A stretch of DNA of 21,741 nucleotides from Polychytrium aggregatum (GCF_025602895.1 NW_026516564.1:1-21741), one strand, 5' to 3'. Shown: positions 1-8,594, counted from the first letter of the stretch. Numbers and translations are program-made. Notes: generated by a model not told the origin, from the letters alone.

Positions 1-1447
1 CAAGTTCAAGGAGAACTTCCACACCAAGTGCGGCCTCAAGACCATGGACAAGCAGCGCGCCGTCCCCCGTGGTCCTCTGAAGGCGCCCTCTCGAGCAGCC
101 CCTGCTTCCACTGCTCCCCTGACCCCGTCGATCCAGCTCGTCGAGCTGTTTGATGCTGTTGGCACTGCGTCCCCTGTCCCCAAGGCCAGGCCCGTCCTTC
201 CGCCCCGACCCGTCGTCAAGCCAAGACCCCTCCCCGTCCCAGCTCCCGTCCCTGCGATGAAACCCGAGGAGGCCCTCTCTATCCTCAAGCGAGAGGCTGA
301 CCGGGTGCAGTCCATCCTGTTCGAGGCACTCGTGGCCGACAACATGGATGCTGCCACCAAGGCCATGGTCCAGAAGATCGCCAAGTCCAATGTGGCAATC
401 AGCCGTGCCACGGAGCAGCTCCGCAAGTCTGTTGCCAACAAGACTGCCACCCCCAAGACCCAGTCCCCCGGTTCCAAGACCCAGTCCTCCGGCTCCCTCC
501 CTGGCTCTGCCCCTGTGTCCGCCCCGTCTCCCTCGTACAAGGCCGCTCTCTTGAAGAACGTTCGGGAGGCCGAGAGCCGTGTCGGCCGCATGTCCGAGGC
601 CAGCCAGCTCGACGAATGGAAGAGGATGCCTGACCACCGGCCGAATGCCAGGCTCCTCCAAGCCGATCCAGCCCAACCAGCACCGCCAGCCAGTCCTTGT
701 CCCCGGGACGGTCGCCAACTCTGAGCTCCGGAACGACAAGTTCAGGGAGGCCGTCACCAACATGGACTGGCTGTACGTCGAGGGCATCCGCTGTGGCGAC
801 CTCGGCAGTGTCCGCCGCAACCTCAAGCGATGCGGCATCGACACCAGGGAGTTGGCCGAGATCAACTTCCCTGAGGCCACGGTCATGGAGGTCCTTGTCC
901 GCGACAAATCCAACAAGGCCGACCTTGGTGCCCGTCTGGAGTCGCTGTCGTCCACACATGGCAGGGTCAGGGTCCGTACCGGCCTACGACGTCATCCATG
1001 GTCTCAAGCACCATGGACTGGCCCTGTCCCGATCCGATGCCATCAAGAACTTTATGGCAAAGTCCCTCCGCCAGGCAGCCAAGGCCAAGACCGCCCCTGT
1101 CCGCCGCTGCATCCAGATGCGCATCCCCGAGGAGTACCGCGACGAGTACGACTCGCTCCTCAAGAAGGCCCTATCCGGCAAGGAGGTCAAGCGGGCGGAC
1201 ATCACCGCCGTCCCCAAGGTCCCTGGTTCTGCCGCTGCCAGCTGCCTCGTCGTCTGCCTCTGCCGCTGCCGCTACCGCTGCCCCTGCCGTTGTCGTTGCT
1301 GTCGCTGCTGCTGCTGCCCCCGCCGCTGGTGCCTCGTCAAAGCCCAGCAAGCCTCACCCCGCCTACAGAGTCCCGCTGTCCGTCATGGACACTGACTCTG
1401 AAGGAGAGGGCCCCCGGGCCAGCAGCAGCGCTGCACGACTCCAATGA
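1..1447 (+). pseudogene. LINE ORF1, 3' part of copy A, frameshifted
   Basis: This corresponds to ORF1 residues 282-761 of copy B, and its reading frame starts at base 2. Against B it shows a 1-base loss near 73, a 1-base gain near 88, about 5 extra bases at 116-120, an extra T at 148-151, and three 1-base losses between about 220 and 256. These cancel, so the frame is kept to about 629. An extra C at 629-630, an extra C at 974-975 and an extra A at 1240 then put 630-1240 out of frame. Together the last three restore the frame for the final Ala/Val-rich tract and the TGA at 1445-1447. The gene is broken as written. Some of the indels could be errors, because they crowd the window edge. Confidence 0.88.
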
Positions 1448-2937
1448 ATCCACACCCCTCGCAGGGAGGCGGCAGGGCCCAGACATCCCTGACCGTCGCT
1501 TCCTTCAATGTCTGTGGCATCAACGTCAACGACGTTGAACTCAAGAACCTCATCGACACCAACGACATCGACTTTGTCGGTGTCCAAGAAACCCTCGCCG
1601 ACCTCGAACCCCGCAGCCCTCTCTGTGGCTATGCCGTCAAGGTCCCTGGTCCCCGTTGCCGCGCCGGTAGAGGCATCGCCATCCTCTACAACCCGGCCAG
1701 GATCGACCCGCACGACTTCACCAACATTGAAGTCAGCGACAAGGGCGACGCCATGTGGGTGACATACAAACACGTCATCCACATCGGCAACTTCTACCTG
1801 TCCCCGAGCCTCAAGCTGGACGACTACCGCGAGGCCCTCCAGTCGATCCACACCAAGGCCGCCCTCCCCGACGCCCAGGTCATTGTGGTGGGTGACTTCA
1901 ATGCCCACCTCAGTGCCCTGAGCGGACTGCCCACGCCGCTCCGTGGCAGGGAGAAGATCCTCGAGGACACTGTCTCCCGCGCCGGTCTCCGCGTTGTGCC
2001 TCCAGCTGTGATCCCGACCCACACCCGGCAGCGGGGGTCCCAGCTGGACAACGATCGACTACATCTTTGTGTCGCATCGCCAGGCCAACAACGACCCGCT
2101 GCTGCAGGTCGACACTGCCGGTGCCTTCCGTGGCCAGTCCGACCACTTCCCCATCTGGGCGACTCTGCGGGTACAGCCAAAGTACTACCCAAAGGTCGAC
2201 CAATGGCAGTGGAAGATCGCCCAGCTCGAGGATCCTGCCGTCCGCGCCCAGTACCTCTTGGCGCTGCTGGACGAGCGCGAACGCGGTCTGCAGCGCATCC
2301 AGGCTGCACTCCGGCCAATCTCAAGGGGATCGGTCATTCCGATCTCGGAGAGTGCGGCCCAGGACTGCATCGACCGCGCCTGGTCCATCATGATCGCCCT
2401 GATCACCACCGCTGCCGACTCCACCATCGGCAAGGCTTCCATCAAGACCGTCTGGAAGGACCCGGCCCTGATCCCCGAGATGCGGCAGCTTCGCGAGAGG
2501 CGCCGCGATCTCATCTACCAGCTCAAGTTGCCCGGGCTCTCCCTCCGCGTCGCCGAGGACAAGCGCGCCGAACTCCGCGCTGTCCGCAAACAAGAAAAGA
2601 ACCTCATCGTCCAGTCCCGCCGAGCAGCCGAGACCCTGGCCATGAACAAGCTGCACTCCCTCAACGCTTCCGAGGTCGCCAAGTCCCTGGCCGCCATGAA
2701 GAAGCGCAAGGAGCTCGACGACGCCTTCCACTTTGACAACTCGGACGAGGCCCTCGAGCGACTTGTGGTCCACTACGGCAAGGTCTCCTCGCACTCCCAG
2801 GACACCCCCGGTGCCGCCTTTGACCGGACCGTCGGCCCAAGACCCCTGGACACTGTTCCGCGCCTGCTCCCCGAGGACCGCTCCATTCCCCGATTGTCGT
2901 CGGACGAGGTGGCCGATGCCATCGTCAAGTCCCCCAA
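1444..2937 (+). pseudogene. LINE ORF2, 5' part of copy A (endonuclease and linker), frameshifted and interrupted
   Basis: It starts with the ATG of the ATGA overlap at 1444-1447 and corresponds to ORF2 residues 1-497 of copy B. The APE-like endonuclease is readable: SFNVCG (catalytic Asn), VQET (Glu) and GDFNAH (Asp and Asn). One extra G in the run at 2033-2037 (five G here, four in B and C) shifts the frame just before the IDYIF and SDHF motifs. The original sense continues in another frame until the LTR insertion at 2938. Read on into the LTR, that shifted frame stops at 2966-2968. No functional endonuclease-RT can come from this copy. Confidence 0.9.
2933..2937 (+). repeat. Target-site duplication, left copy (CCCAA)
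   Basis: CCCAA precedes the TG of the 5' LTR and is repeated after the CA of the 3' LTR at 9014-9018. In copy B the uninterrupted sequence (15270-15274) has CCCAA once. Five bases is the usual duplication length for Ty3/gypsy integrases. Confidence 0.95.
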
Positions 2938-3218
2938 TGTGATGACCAGCATCACAACGGACCAATGAGATTGTCCCGCATGCTCTCGCCCTCCGCACCA
3001 ATCATGAGTCCCCACGTGTTTGTTTGCCCCCATGCATGAGCACGCGCCGTTGCCACCCGCGTCTACTGGTTTCCTGCCTCCCCCACCGCTCGGCACATGT
3101 CCCCGGGCTGTGCCAAGCCTCTCTCGCTTGCACACCAGCCACTCTCGCACCCCCTTCTCGCTTCTCTGTGATGCTCCACCCTTCTCGCCCACTTTTGCCC
3201 CTCGACCTTCTCCCGGTC

Positions 3219-3226
3219 TATAAATA
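3219..3226 (+). promoter_or_regulatory. TATA box of the 5' LTR promoter
   Basis: TATAAATA lies 39 bases (first T to A) upstream of 3258, where complementarity to the primer-binding site begins. The two observations independently place the RNA 5' end near 3258. The same box is at 8876-8883 in the 3' LTR. Confidence 0.8.
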
Positions 3227-3300
3227 GCCCTGCATGTCTGAGCCTATGTTGAACACCAGTTCGAACAAAACTTGTTCTTTGGTGTTCGGGGCTAAAAGCT

Positions 3301-3306
3301 AATAAA
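3301..3306 (+). promoter_or_regulatory. Polyadenylation signal in the LTR R region
   Basis: AATAAA lies 43 bases downstream of the predicted transcript start. In the 5' LTR it must be bypassed. The equivalent at 8958-8963 in the 3' LTR would direct 3' end formation of the genomic RNA. Confidence 0.7.
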
Positions 3307-3310
3307 GCTC

Positions 3311-3398
3311 ATACCAAGCACTTGGTCTTCGTCCTTGCGCTTGTTCACTCCTTACACTTTGTTCGAACTCTCTTCTACTGATACCACCTGCTTGGTAT
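3311..3398 (+). other. U5-leader complementary segments around the primer-binding site
   Basis: ATACCAAGCA at 3311-3320 in the LTR is the exact reverse complement of TGCTTGGTAT at 3389-3398, 20 bases beyond the primer-binding site. Each arm can instead form a local hairpin: ACCAAG/CTTGGT at 3313-3318 with 3321-3326, and GATACCA/TGGTATC at 3380-3386 with 3393-3399. The long-range and local pairings exclude each other. A U5-leader stem flanking the priming site is known in retroviruses and Tf1-like elements. Its role here is inferred. Confidence 0.5.
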
Positions 3399-3534
3399 CT
3401 TCCGCTCCTAGCCCCGCCCCTTTCCTAGTCCTGTCCGAACCTCAAGCACACTTGTGTCTGAGCCCTCTTCGCTCTCCTGTTCTTGAACCTCCTCGCTTTT
3501 TTTTTTTTTTCCCAGTCCCAGTCCCAGTCCCGCC
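3357..3534 (+). other. LTR-element leader between 5' LTR and gag
   Basis: This 178-base untranslated leader holds the primer-binding site, the leader arm described for 3389-3399, a pyrimidine-rich stretch, a run of 13 T at 3498-3510 and three copies of the hexamer CCCAGT at 3511-3528. It ends with the good initiation context CGCCATGG at gag. I see no convincing gene in it. Confidence 0.75.
3358..3369 (+). other. Primer-binding site for self-priming (complementary to the RNA 5' end)
   Basis: One base after the 5' LTR, TTTGTTCGAACT is the exact reverse complement of AGTTCGAACAAA at 3258-3269 in the LTR, near the predicted transcript start. No TGG-initiated tRNA-type site follows the LTR. In Tf1 and relatives the first 11 bases of the mRNA fold back onto such a site, are cleaved by RNase H and prime minus-strand synthesis. 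The position and length here match that scheme. Eight of the 12 bases form the palindrome GTTCGAAC, which makes a chance match somewhat easier, but the flanking four bases also pair. Confidence 0.8.
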
Positions 3535-4512
3535 ATGGATCCTGCCCTCGTGGACCGCCTCCGTGCCTTGGAGGCCGAGCTCGCCGAGCTCCGGACAGCT
3601 CGCGATGCTCCTGCCGCTGGGTACAGCGTGCAGATGCCGGACCGTTACGACGGTAACCGGCAAGGGTTCCGGGCATTCGTAAATCAGTGCAAACTGTATA
3701 TACGAATGCAGCCCCACCGGTTCCCTGCTGACCCGATTAAGGTCGGATTCGTCATTAGTCTGCTCACTGGACCGGCTCTCCAGTGGGCGACTCCGATGCT
3801 TGAGATGGGTGATCCCCGACTCAACTCTTTTGGCGATTTCCTAGAACGCTTTTCCAAAGTGTTTGACGACCCTGATCGGGCCAGGACTGCCGAGTCAGTG
3901 ATCACCACACTGTCTCAGGGCAACCGCCCGTGCGCAGTCTATGCATCCGAGTTCCTTCGTATTGCCGCCGATACGACTTGGAACGACGGTGCAAAGATCT
4001 CGTTCTTCCGACTTGGCTTGTCGGATGATGTCAGAGACGAACTTTCGCGAGTTCGCCCTCTGCCACGAGATCTGGAGGAGTACATCGAGCTTTGTAACGA
4101 GCTCGATGCACGAATCCGCGAGCGCCGTCAAGAGCGCCGAAGCACGCCTGCCCGCTACCGGTCTTCCCAGTTCGCCTTTGGTTCCGCCTCCGCTGCCGTT
4201 CCCGCCATCGCTCCCGCGCCCGTCCTCGCTCCGCCGCACCCCTCCTACATTGTTTCCGAGCCCATGCAAGTGGACTCTGCCGTCTCTGGACCCCTGACCG
4301 CCGAGGAGAAACAACGCCGCCGCCGCTTTGGACTCTGCCTGTACTGTGGCAAGAAGGGCCACTTGGTACGAAACTGCCCCGTCAAGTTTGGATCTACCAG
4401 AGCTACCGGACCGCCCCCTGGACCTCCCGGCCCGAGGATCATCCGCACCATCGTTTACGAAGATGGAGAAGTGCAAGACTTCAGTTCGGGAAACGACCAG
4501 GCCCGGTTCTAA
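3535..4512 (+). CDS. gag: Gag polyprotein with CCHC zinc knuckle (325 aa)
   Basis: Gag forms the intracellular particle and packages element RNA. The start ATG at 3535 is the first after the leader and sits in CGCCATGG. Residues 1-25 are Leu/Glu-rich and probably helical or coiled-coil. Residues 30-205 match the retrotransposon Gag (sushi/PNMA-like capsid) pattern, with RYDGNRQGFRAF near residue 37 and aromatic and Leu positions such as LLTGPALQWA. Residues 200-260 are basic and then Pro/Ala-rich. A CX2CX4HX4C knuckle lies at 268-281 (C268, C271, H276, C281) and binds nucleic acid in the family. The gene stops with TAA at 4510-4512. A -1 slip at 4488-4494, 16 bases before the stop, would extend it into pol. 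Confidence 0.95.
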   Translation: MDPALVDRLRALEAELAELRTARDAPAAGYSVQMPDRYDGNRQGFRAFVNQCKLYIRMQPHRFPADPIKVGFVISLLTGPALQWATPMLEMGDPRLNSFGDFLERFSKVFDDPDRARTAESVITTLSQGNRPCAVYASEFLRIAADTTWNDGAKISFFRLGLSDDVRDELSRVRPLPRDLEEYIELCNELDARIRERRQERRSTPARYRSSQFAFGSASAAVPAIAPAPVLAPPHPSYIVSEPMQVDSAVSGPLTAEEKQRRRRFGLCLYCGKKGHLVRNCPVKFGSTRATGPPPGPPGPRIIRTIVYEDGEVQDFSSGNDQARF

Positions 4513-4549
4513 GTGAAGGCCTTGAACCGGAGCCGTGCCCACCGCCTTC
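4488..4549 (+). promoter_or_regulatory. -1 programmed ribosomal frameshift signal (GGGAAAC plus potential pseudoknot)
   Basis: GGGAAAC at 4488-4494 fits X XXY YYZ in the gag frame (G GGA AAC). After an 8-base spacer, CCGGTTC (4503-4509) pairs perfectly with GAACCGG (4524-4530). In the loop, GAAGGC (4515-4520) is complementary to GCCTTC (4544-4549), giving a 6-bp second stem and an H-type pseudoknot. The frame reached by a -1 slip, from base 4494, has no stop through the gag end and continues into pol. The gag stop lies in the loop. Heptamer, spacer and pseudoknot geometry match classical retroviral -1 signals. Efficiency cannot be judged from sequence. Confidence 0.85.
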
Positions 4550-7500
4550 CGAAAGTGAAGACATTGGTAAGGTGCCTTTGGTAAGTACTGGGGAAGCAGT
4601 GATGTGCGGACAGCTTCGCCTTGCCTCTGGACCGGCGGACACTCTCAGCTCTGGCATAGTACCCGTGGCACCTCTGGTGTCACTGGGAACTGCACCTCAT
4701 CCACAGGTGCAAATACCTGAGCTGTCCTGCCAACCCTCGGCAAAGTTAACTGTCTGTGCTAGCCGCAACCCTGGTGCCGAAGCTGGTACCGAACCAAAGT
4801 CTTGTGTTTCGTCTGTTCGTCGTTGCTCGTTGGTTGTTCCCGTCGCTGTTCGTCTTCCTTCTGGTGATTCTCTGTCGTGCGAAGGACTTGTCGATTCTGG
4901 TGCCTCTGGCAACTTTATCGACGAGGACTTTGTTGCTCGACACTCTGTCCCCACCTGCTCCAAGGCTTCGCCCTTGGCAGTGGAAGGCGTGGATGGTAAG
5001 CCGCTGTCGTCTGGCCCCATCCTCCGCGAGACTGCTCCACTCGAGGTGATTCTCGGGGACGTCTCGCAACGCCTTCGGTTCGATGTGATCAGGTCTCCAC
5101 ATCAACCACTTATCCTTGGCTTTCCTTGGTTGCGCACCGCCGAGCCCAAGATTGTCTGGTCTCGCGGTCTTCTTTGTCTCCCTCCTTCTGTTGATTCCGA
5201 CCCCTCTCCATGCACTACTTCTCTTTCGTCTTGCTCCACTTCCTCCAATGTCACTCCCCTTCTTGATGATTCCACTCCTTTGATTGATCTAAGCTCCTCT
5301 CCTACGCTCCCACCTTCGTCTTCCCCTTCTTGTCTTGTTCCTCCCGAACCCCTTCGCTCTTCCCAAACCCCTTCTTCTGTTGTCAGTTCTCTTTCCCTCC
5401 TTGATGTACCTCCTCCTGTTGTTTGTTCTTCGGACATTGTTCAGAATAAAGTAACCGTCGAACATTATTCTGACCTTGTCCACGCCCCTCCTCTCAGCTC
5501 GGACGCTCCTCTCCGCGTCTGCAGCATTGATTACCGCTCGATGCGCGAGTCTTTGGATGCATGCAGGCATGGAACGCAACCCCTGACCATCTTTCAGGTC
5601 CATGTCCTGCCCACTGACGAGCCGAGCACTGCGACTGTCGAAGTGCCTGCGGAGTACAAGGACTTCCTGTCTGTTTTCTCTAAACAGGAAGCTGACTCCT
5701 TGCCTCCGCATCGCCCTTATGACTGCCCCATTGACTTGGAGCCGGGCAAGTCGCCAAAGTTCGGGCCTCTGTACTCACTGTCCGAGCCCGAACTTCACGC
5801 TCTGCGTGACTATCTCGACGAGAATCTTGCCAAGGGATTCGTTCGTCCTTCGTCGTCCCCAGCAGGCTCACCAATCCTCTTCGTCAAGAAGAAGGACGGC
5901 TCACTTCGTCTTTGCGTTGACTACCGCGCACTGAACGGTATCACGGTAAAGAACCGTTACCCTTTACCGCTGATCGGCGAGCTGCTGGACCGACTTCGAG
6001 GCGCGAAGGTGTTCACTAAGCTGGACCTTCGTGGAGCCTACAATCTGCTGCGCATCCGCTCCGGGGACGAGTGGAAGACAGCTTTCCGTACTCGATATGG
6101 GCACTTCGAGTACTTGGTGATGCCCTTTGGGCTCACCAACGCGCCAGCGACGTTCCAGCACTTCATCAACGACGTCCTGCGCACCGAGTTGGACCAGTTC
6201 GCAATTGCGTATCTTGACGATATCTTGATCTACAGTGCTGATCCGTCGCAGCATGTAGAGCACGTCAAGCAGGTCCTCTCGAAGCTCCGAGCTGCAAAGC
6301 TGTATTGCAAGCTGGAGAAGTGCGAGTTCTCCAAAACCTCGGTCTCGTTCCTTGGTTTCATGGTCTCGCCCGAGGGCATCGGTATGGAGCGATCCAAGCT
6401 CTCTGCGATCTTGGATTGGCCCATACCGCGCAACATCTCGGATCTTCGATCCTTTGTCGGGTTTGCGAACTTCTATCGACGCTTCATCGATGGATACGCA
6501 AAGATCGCGGGGCCCATGACTCGGCTCTTCCGGAAGACGCATGGCTTCCAGTGGTCCCGCGAAGCCGATAAAGCATTCAGATCCTTGAAGGATGCCTTCG
6601 TTTCGGAGCCCGTTCTGGTGCATCCGGACCCATCCAAGCCGTTCGTCGTAGAGTCAGATGCGTCGGACTTTGCGCTTGGATGCGTGCTCTCCCAGCGGGG
6701 TGCTGATGATCGCCTTCATCCTTGCTCGTTCCATTCGCGGACACTCTCGAATGCTGAACGTAACTACAGCATATACGAGAAAGAGCTGTTGGCGATCAAG
6801 GAGGCTTTCGAGGCGTGGCGACACTACCTCGAAGGCGCCCAGCATCCCGTTGCCGTTCTGACCGATCACAAGAACTTGGAGTACCTGGCAACGGCTCGCA
6901 TCCTAAACCAGCGTCATGCACGGTGGTCCCAGTTCTTGTCTCGGTTCGACATCCGCATCCAGTACCGTCCTGGTGCGAGGAACGGCAAGGCCGATGCCCT
7001 GTCTCGTCGCTCGGACTACATCCCTTCGTCGGCCTCCGTGTCGAGGGATCCGCCTCTGCTTCTCGATCCTGCCGCGGTGATACGCGTGCTCCGAAGCAGA
7101 GACGCCCGCTCTTCGGTTGCAAGTCGCAGTGACCCTGTGGATTTGCTGCAGCTCATAGCCGAAGAGCAGGCTCGGGATCCCGGTCTAGACAAATACCGTC
7201 GTGACCCGAAGTTCGTCTGGAATGGCCAGTACCTCACCTTCCAGAACAGGATTGTGGTCCCAGAGTCGTGCCGAGTTCCGGCGCTCAAGTCGTGCCATGA
7301 CCCAGTCGCTGTGGGTCATCCAGGCATCCGACGGACTCTGGCTCTGGTATCGCGACAGTTTTGGTGGCAAACCTATCGGAAAGATGTCAAAGAGTACGTC
7401 TCGACGTGCGACACCTGTGCACGCTCGAAAGCTCCGCGACACAAGCCGTTTGGGTTCCTGTTGCCACTCCAGACAGCCGATCGACCCTGGGGGACACTGA

Positions 7501-8594
7501 CCATGGACTTTATCACTGATCTGCCAAAGTCCAAGGGTCACACCTGCATCTTTGTGGTGGTATGCAGCCTCACAAAGATGGCACACTTTATGTCCTGGCG
7601 TTCACTGCCGTCGGCGGAGGAGACTGCGTCACTGTTCCTCGACAATGTCTTTCGTCTCCATGGCCTCCCCGACACAGTGGTTTCAGACCGAGGAAGTCAG
7701 TTCACCTCTCGGTTCTGGAAGGCACTCTGCACGCAGCTCGGGATCCAAACCAGTCTGTCCACGGCCTTCCATCCCCAGACCGATGGACAGACTGAGAGGG
7801 TCAACCAGGTCATCAACCAATACCTGCGCTGTTACACGTCGTATCAGCAAGATGACTGGGCCGAGCTGCTGCCGTTGGCCGAGTTCTCTTACAATAACCT
7901 CGAGAACTCGTCAACACATGCCTCGCCATTCTTGGCAACCTATGGGTTCCACCCAAGGTTCGAAGTCCCCGTTGTCGCTGGCGGCCCTGATGTTCCCTCT
8001 GCCACGGAGAGGGTTGAACATCTCCAGCGGAACCTGGCACTGTTGAAGGAGAATCTTGAGAAGGCAAAGTCTGACTACAAGCACTTCTCAGATCTCCGGA
8101 GGTCCCAGGCTCCCGACTTGCGTCCGGGCGATCAAGTCTGGGTGCTGACTCGTAACATCAGCACCACTCGCCCAAGCAAGAAGCTGGATTACCAGAGGAT
8201 TGGACCATTCACCATCCTCGAGGCCGTCGGGACATTGGCTTTCCGCCTGGACTTGCCAAAGGACATAAAGGTGCACCCGGTGTTCCATGTGTCTCTTCTT
8301 GAGCCCTACAAGAAGAACTCGCTTCCGGGTCGGGTGCAAGCGCCGCCCCCTGCGGTGGTCATCGATGGGAACTTGGAGTGGGAGGTCGAAGAGATCTTAG
8401 ACTCCAAGTTCGTGCGCGGAAAGCTGCACTATCTCATCGATTGGAAAGGCTACCCGGTCACCGATCGAAGTTGGGAGCCCGCCGACATTGTCTTTGCCCC
8501 AACGGTGGCCGCGGAGTACCACCGACGCTACCCAGACAAGCCTGGCCCCAGGAGAACTCAAGATGGAACACGCCGTAGTTTAAGGAGGAGATAG
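4494..8594 (+). CDS. pol: Pol polyprotein: protease, RT, RNase H, integrase, chromodomain (-1 frame)
   Basis: Pol is probably made as a Gag-Pol fusion of about 1686 aa, entering this frame at 4494. The frame has no ATG near its 5' end, so a separate start is less likely; the open stretch after the first GTG (4572) is 1340 codons. In order it shows: aspartic protease DSGAS at 4893-4907; a Ser/Pro-rich linker at about 5180-5440; RT at about 5730-6440 with KLDLRGAY and catalytic YLDD at 6210-6221; RNase H at about 6650-7010 (ESDASD, YEKELL, TDHKNL, GKADALSR); integrase zinc-binding HHCC at about 7293-7421; a DD35E core with Asp at 7506, Asp at 7686 and Glu at 7794; a GPF module at about 8203-8310; and a chromodomain at about 8370-8545 (EWEVEEILD, YLIDWKGY, WEP). 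All catalytic residues I can check are present. The stop TAG at 8592-8594 abuts the 3' LTR. Confidence 0.95.
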   Translation, partial: RPGPVLSEGLEPEPCPPPSESEDIGKVPLVSTGEAVMCGQLRLASGPADTLSSGIVPVAPLVSLGTAPHPQVQIPELSCQPSAKLTVCASRNPGAEAGTEPKSCVSSVRRCSLVVPVAVRLPSGDSLSCEGLVDSGASGNFIDEDFVARHSVPTCSKASPLAVEGVDGKPLSSGPILRETAPLEVILGDVSQRLRFDVIRSPHQPLILGFPWLRTAEPKIVWSRGLLCLPPSVDSDPSPCTTSLSSCSTSSNVTPLLDDSTPLIDLSSSPTLPPSSSPSCLVPPEPLRSSQTPSSVVSSLSLLDVPPPVVCSSDIVQNKVTVEHYSDLVHAPPLSSDAPLRVCSIDYRSMRESLDACRHGTQPLTIFQVHVLPTDEPSTATVEVPAEYKDFLSVFSKQEADSLPPHRPYDCPIDLEPGKSPKFGPLYSLSEPELHALRDYLDENLAKGFVRPSSSPAGSPILFVKKKDGSLRLCVDYRALNGITVKNRYPLPLIGELLDRLRGAKVFTKLDLRGAYNLLRIRSGDEWKTAFRTRYGHFEYLVMPFGLTNAPATFQHFINDVLRTELDQFAIAYLDDILIYSADPSQHVEHVKQVLSKLRAAKLYCKLEKCEFSKTSVSFLGFMVSPEGIGMERSKLSAILDWPIPRNISDLRSFVGFANFYRRFIDGYAKIAGPMTRLFRKTHGFQWSREADKAFRSLKDAFVSEPVLVHPDPSKPFVVESDASDFALGCVLSQRGADDRLHPCSFHSRTLSNAERNYSIYEKELLAIKEAFEAWRHYLEGAQHPVAVLTDHKNLEYLATARILNQRHARWSQFLSRFDIRIQYRPGARNGKADALSRRSDYIPSSASVSRDPPLLLDPAAVIRVLRSRDARSSVASRSDPVDLLQLIAEEQARDPGLDKYRRDPKFVWNGQYLTFQNRIVVPESCRVPALKSCHDPVAVGHPGIRRTLALVSRQFWWQTYRKDVKEYVSTCDTCARSKAPRHKPFGFLLPLQTADRPWGTLTMDFITDLPKSKGHTCIFVVVCSLTKMAHFMSWRSLPSAEETASLFLDNVFRLHGLPDTVVSDRGSQFTSRFWKALCTQLGIQTSLSTAFHPQTDGQTERVNQVINQYLRCYTSYQQDDWAELLPLAEFSYNNLENSSTHASPFLATYGFHPRFEVPVVAGGPDVPSATERVEHLQRNLALLKENLEKAKSDYKHFSDLRRSQAPDLRPGDQVWVLTRNISTTRPSKKLDYQRIGPFTILEAVGTLAFRLDLPKDIKVHPVFHVSLLEPYKKNSLPGRVQAPPPAVVIDGNLEWEVEEILDSKFVRGKLHYLIDWKGYPVTDRSWEPADIVFAPTVAAEYHRRYPDKPGPRRTQDGTRRSLRRR
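8582..8594 (+). other. Polypurine tract
   Basis: AAGGAGGAGATAG lies directly before the 3' LTR and has a single pyrimidine. It would prime plus-strand DNA synthesis. It also encodes the last codons and stop of pol, so it is under both coding and priming constraint. Confidence 0.85.

Larger units (their letters stand above)
2938..3356 (+). repeat. 5' LTR (419 bp)
   Basis: It starts TGTGATGACC and ends ACTCCTTACA. It appears identical to 8595-9013. A TATA box lies at 3219-3226 and AATAAA at 3301-3306. If transcription starts near 3258, U3 is about 320 bp, R begins near 3258 and ends shortly after the AATAAA, and U5 runs to 3356. An 8-bp inverted repeat (3251-3258 with 3280-3287) surrounds the predicted start. 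Small ORFs within the LTR are not considered genes. Confidence 0.96.

Noticed and set aside
579..1538. 319-aa + strand ORF across the ORF1/ORF2 boundary of copy A
   Set aside because: It is produced by the frameshifts at 630, 975 and 1240. After these it reads out of frame through the Ala-coding tract and into ORF2.
2069..2968. 299-aa ORF ending inside the 5' LTR
   Set aside because: It is the true ORF2 linker sense after the extra G at 2033-2037, running into the LTR by chance. It belongs to the broken ORF2.
3020..3227. Two 67-aa ORFs in each LTR
   Set aside because: They lie in U3 upstream of the TATA box, overlap each other in different frames and have no domain signature.
3357..3375. 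tRNA-type primer-binding site after the 5' LTR
   Set aside because: No TGG-starting tRNA 3' complement is visible. The region instead matches the element's own predicted RNA 5' end.
3498..3510. T-run in the LTR leader as the reverse tail of another LINE copy
   Set aside because: There is no LINE 3' UTR sequence beside it and no duplicated target. It is a simple T-tract in a pyrimidine-rich leader.
4572..4574. GTG at 4572 as the pol start
   Set aside because: GTG is not a usual start in eukaryotic nuclear genes. The frame is open upstream to a canonical slippery heptamer in gag, so frameshifting explains expression better.
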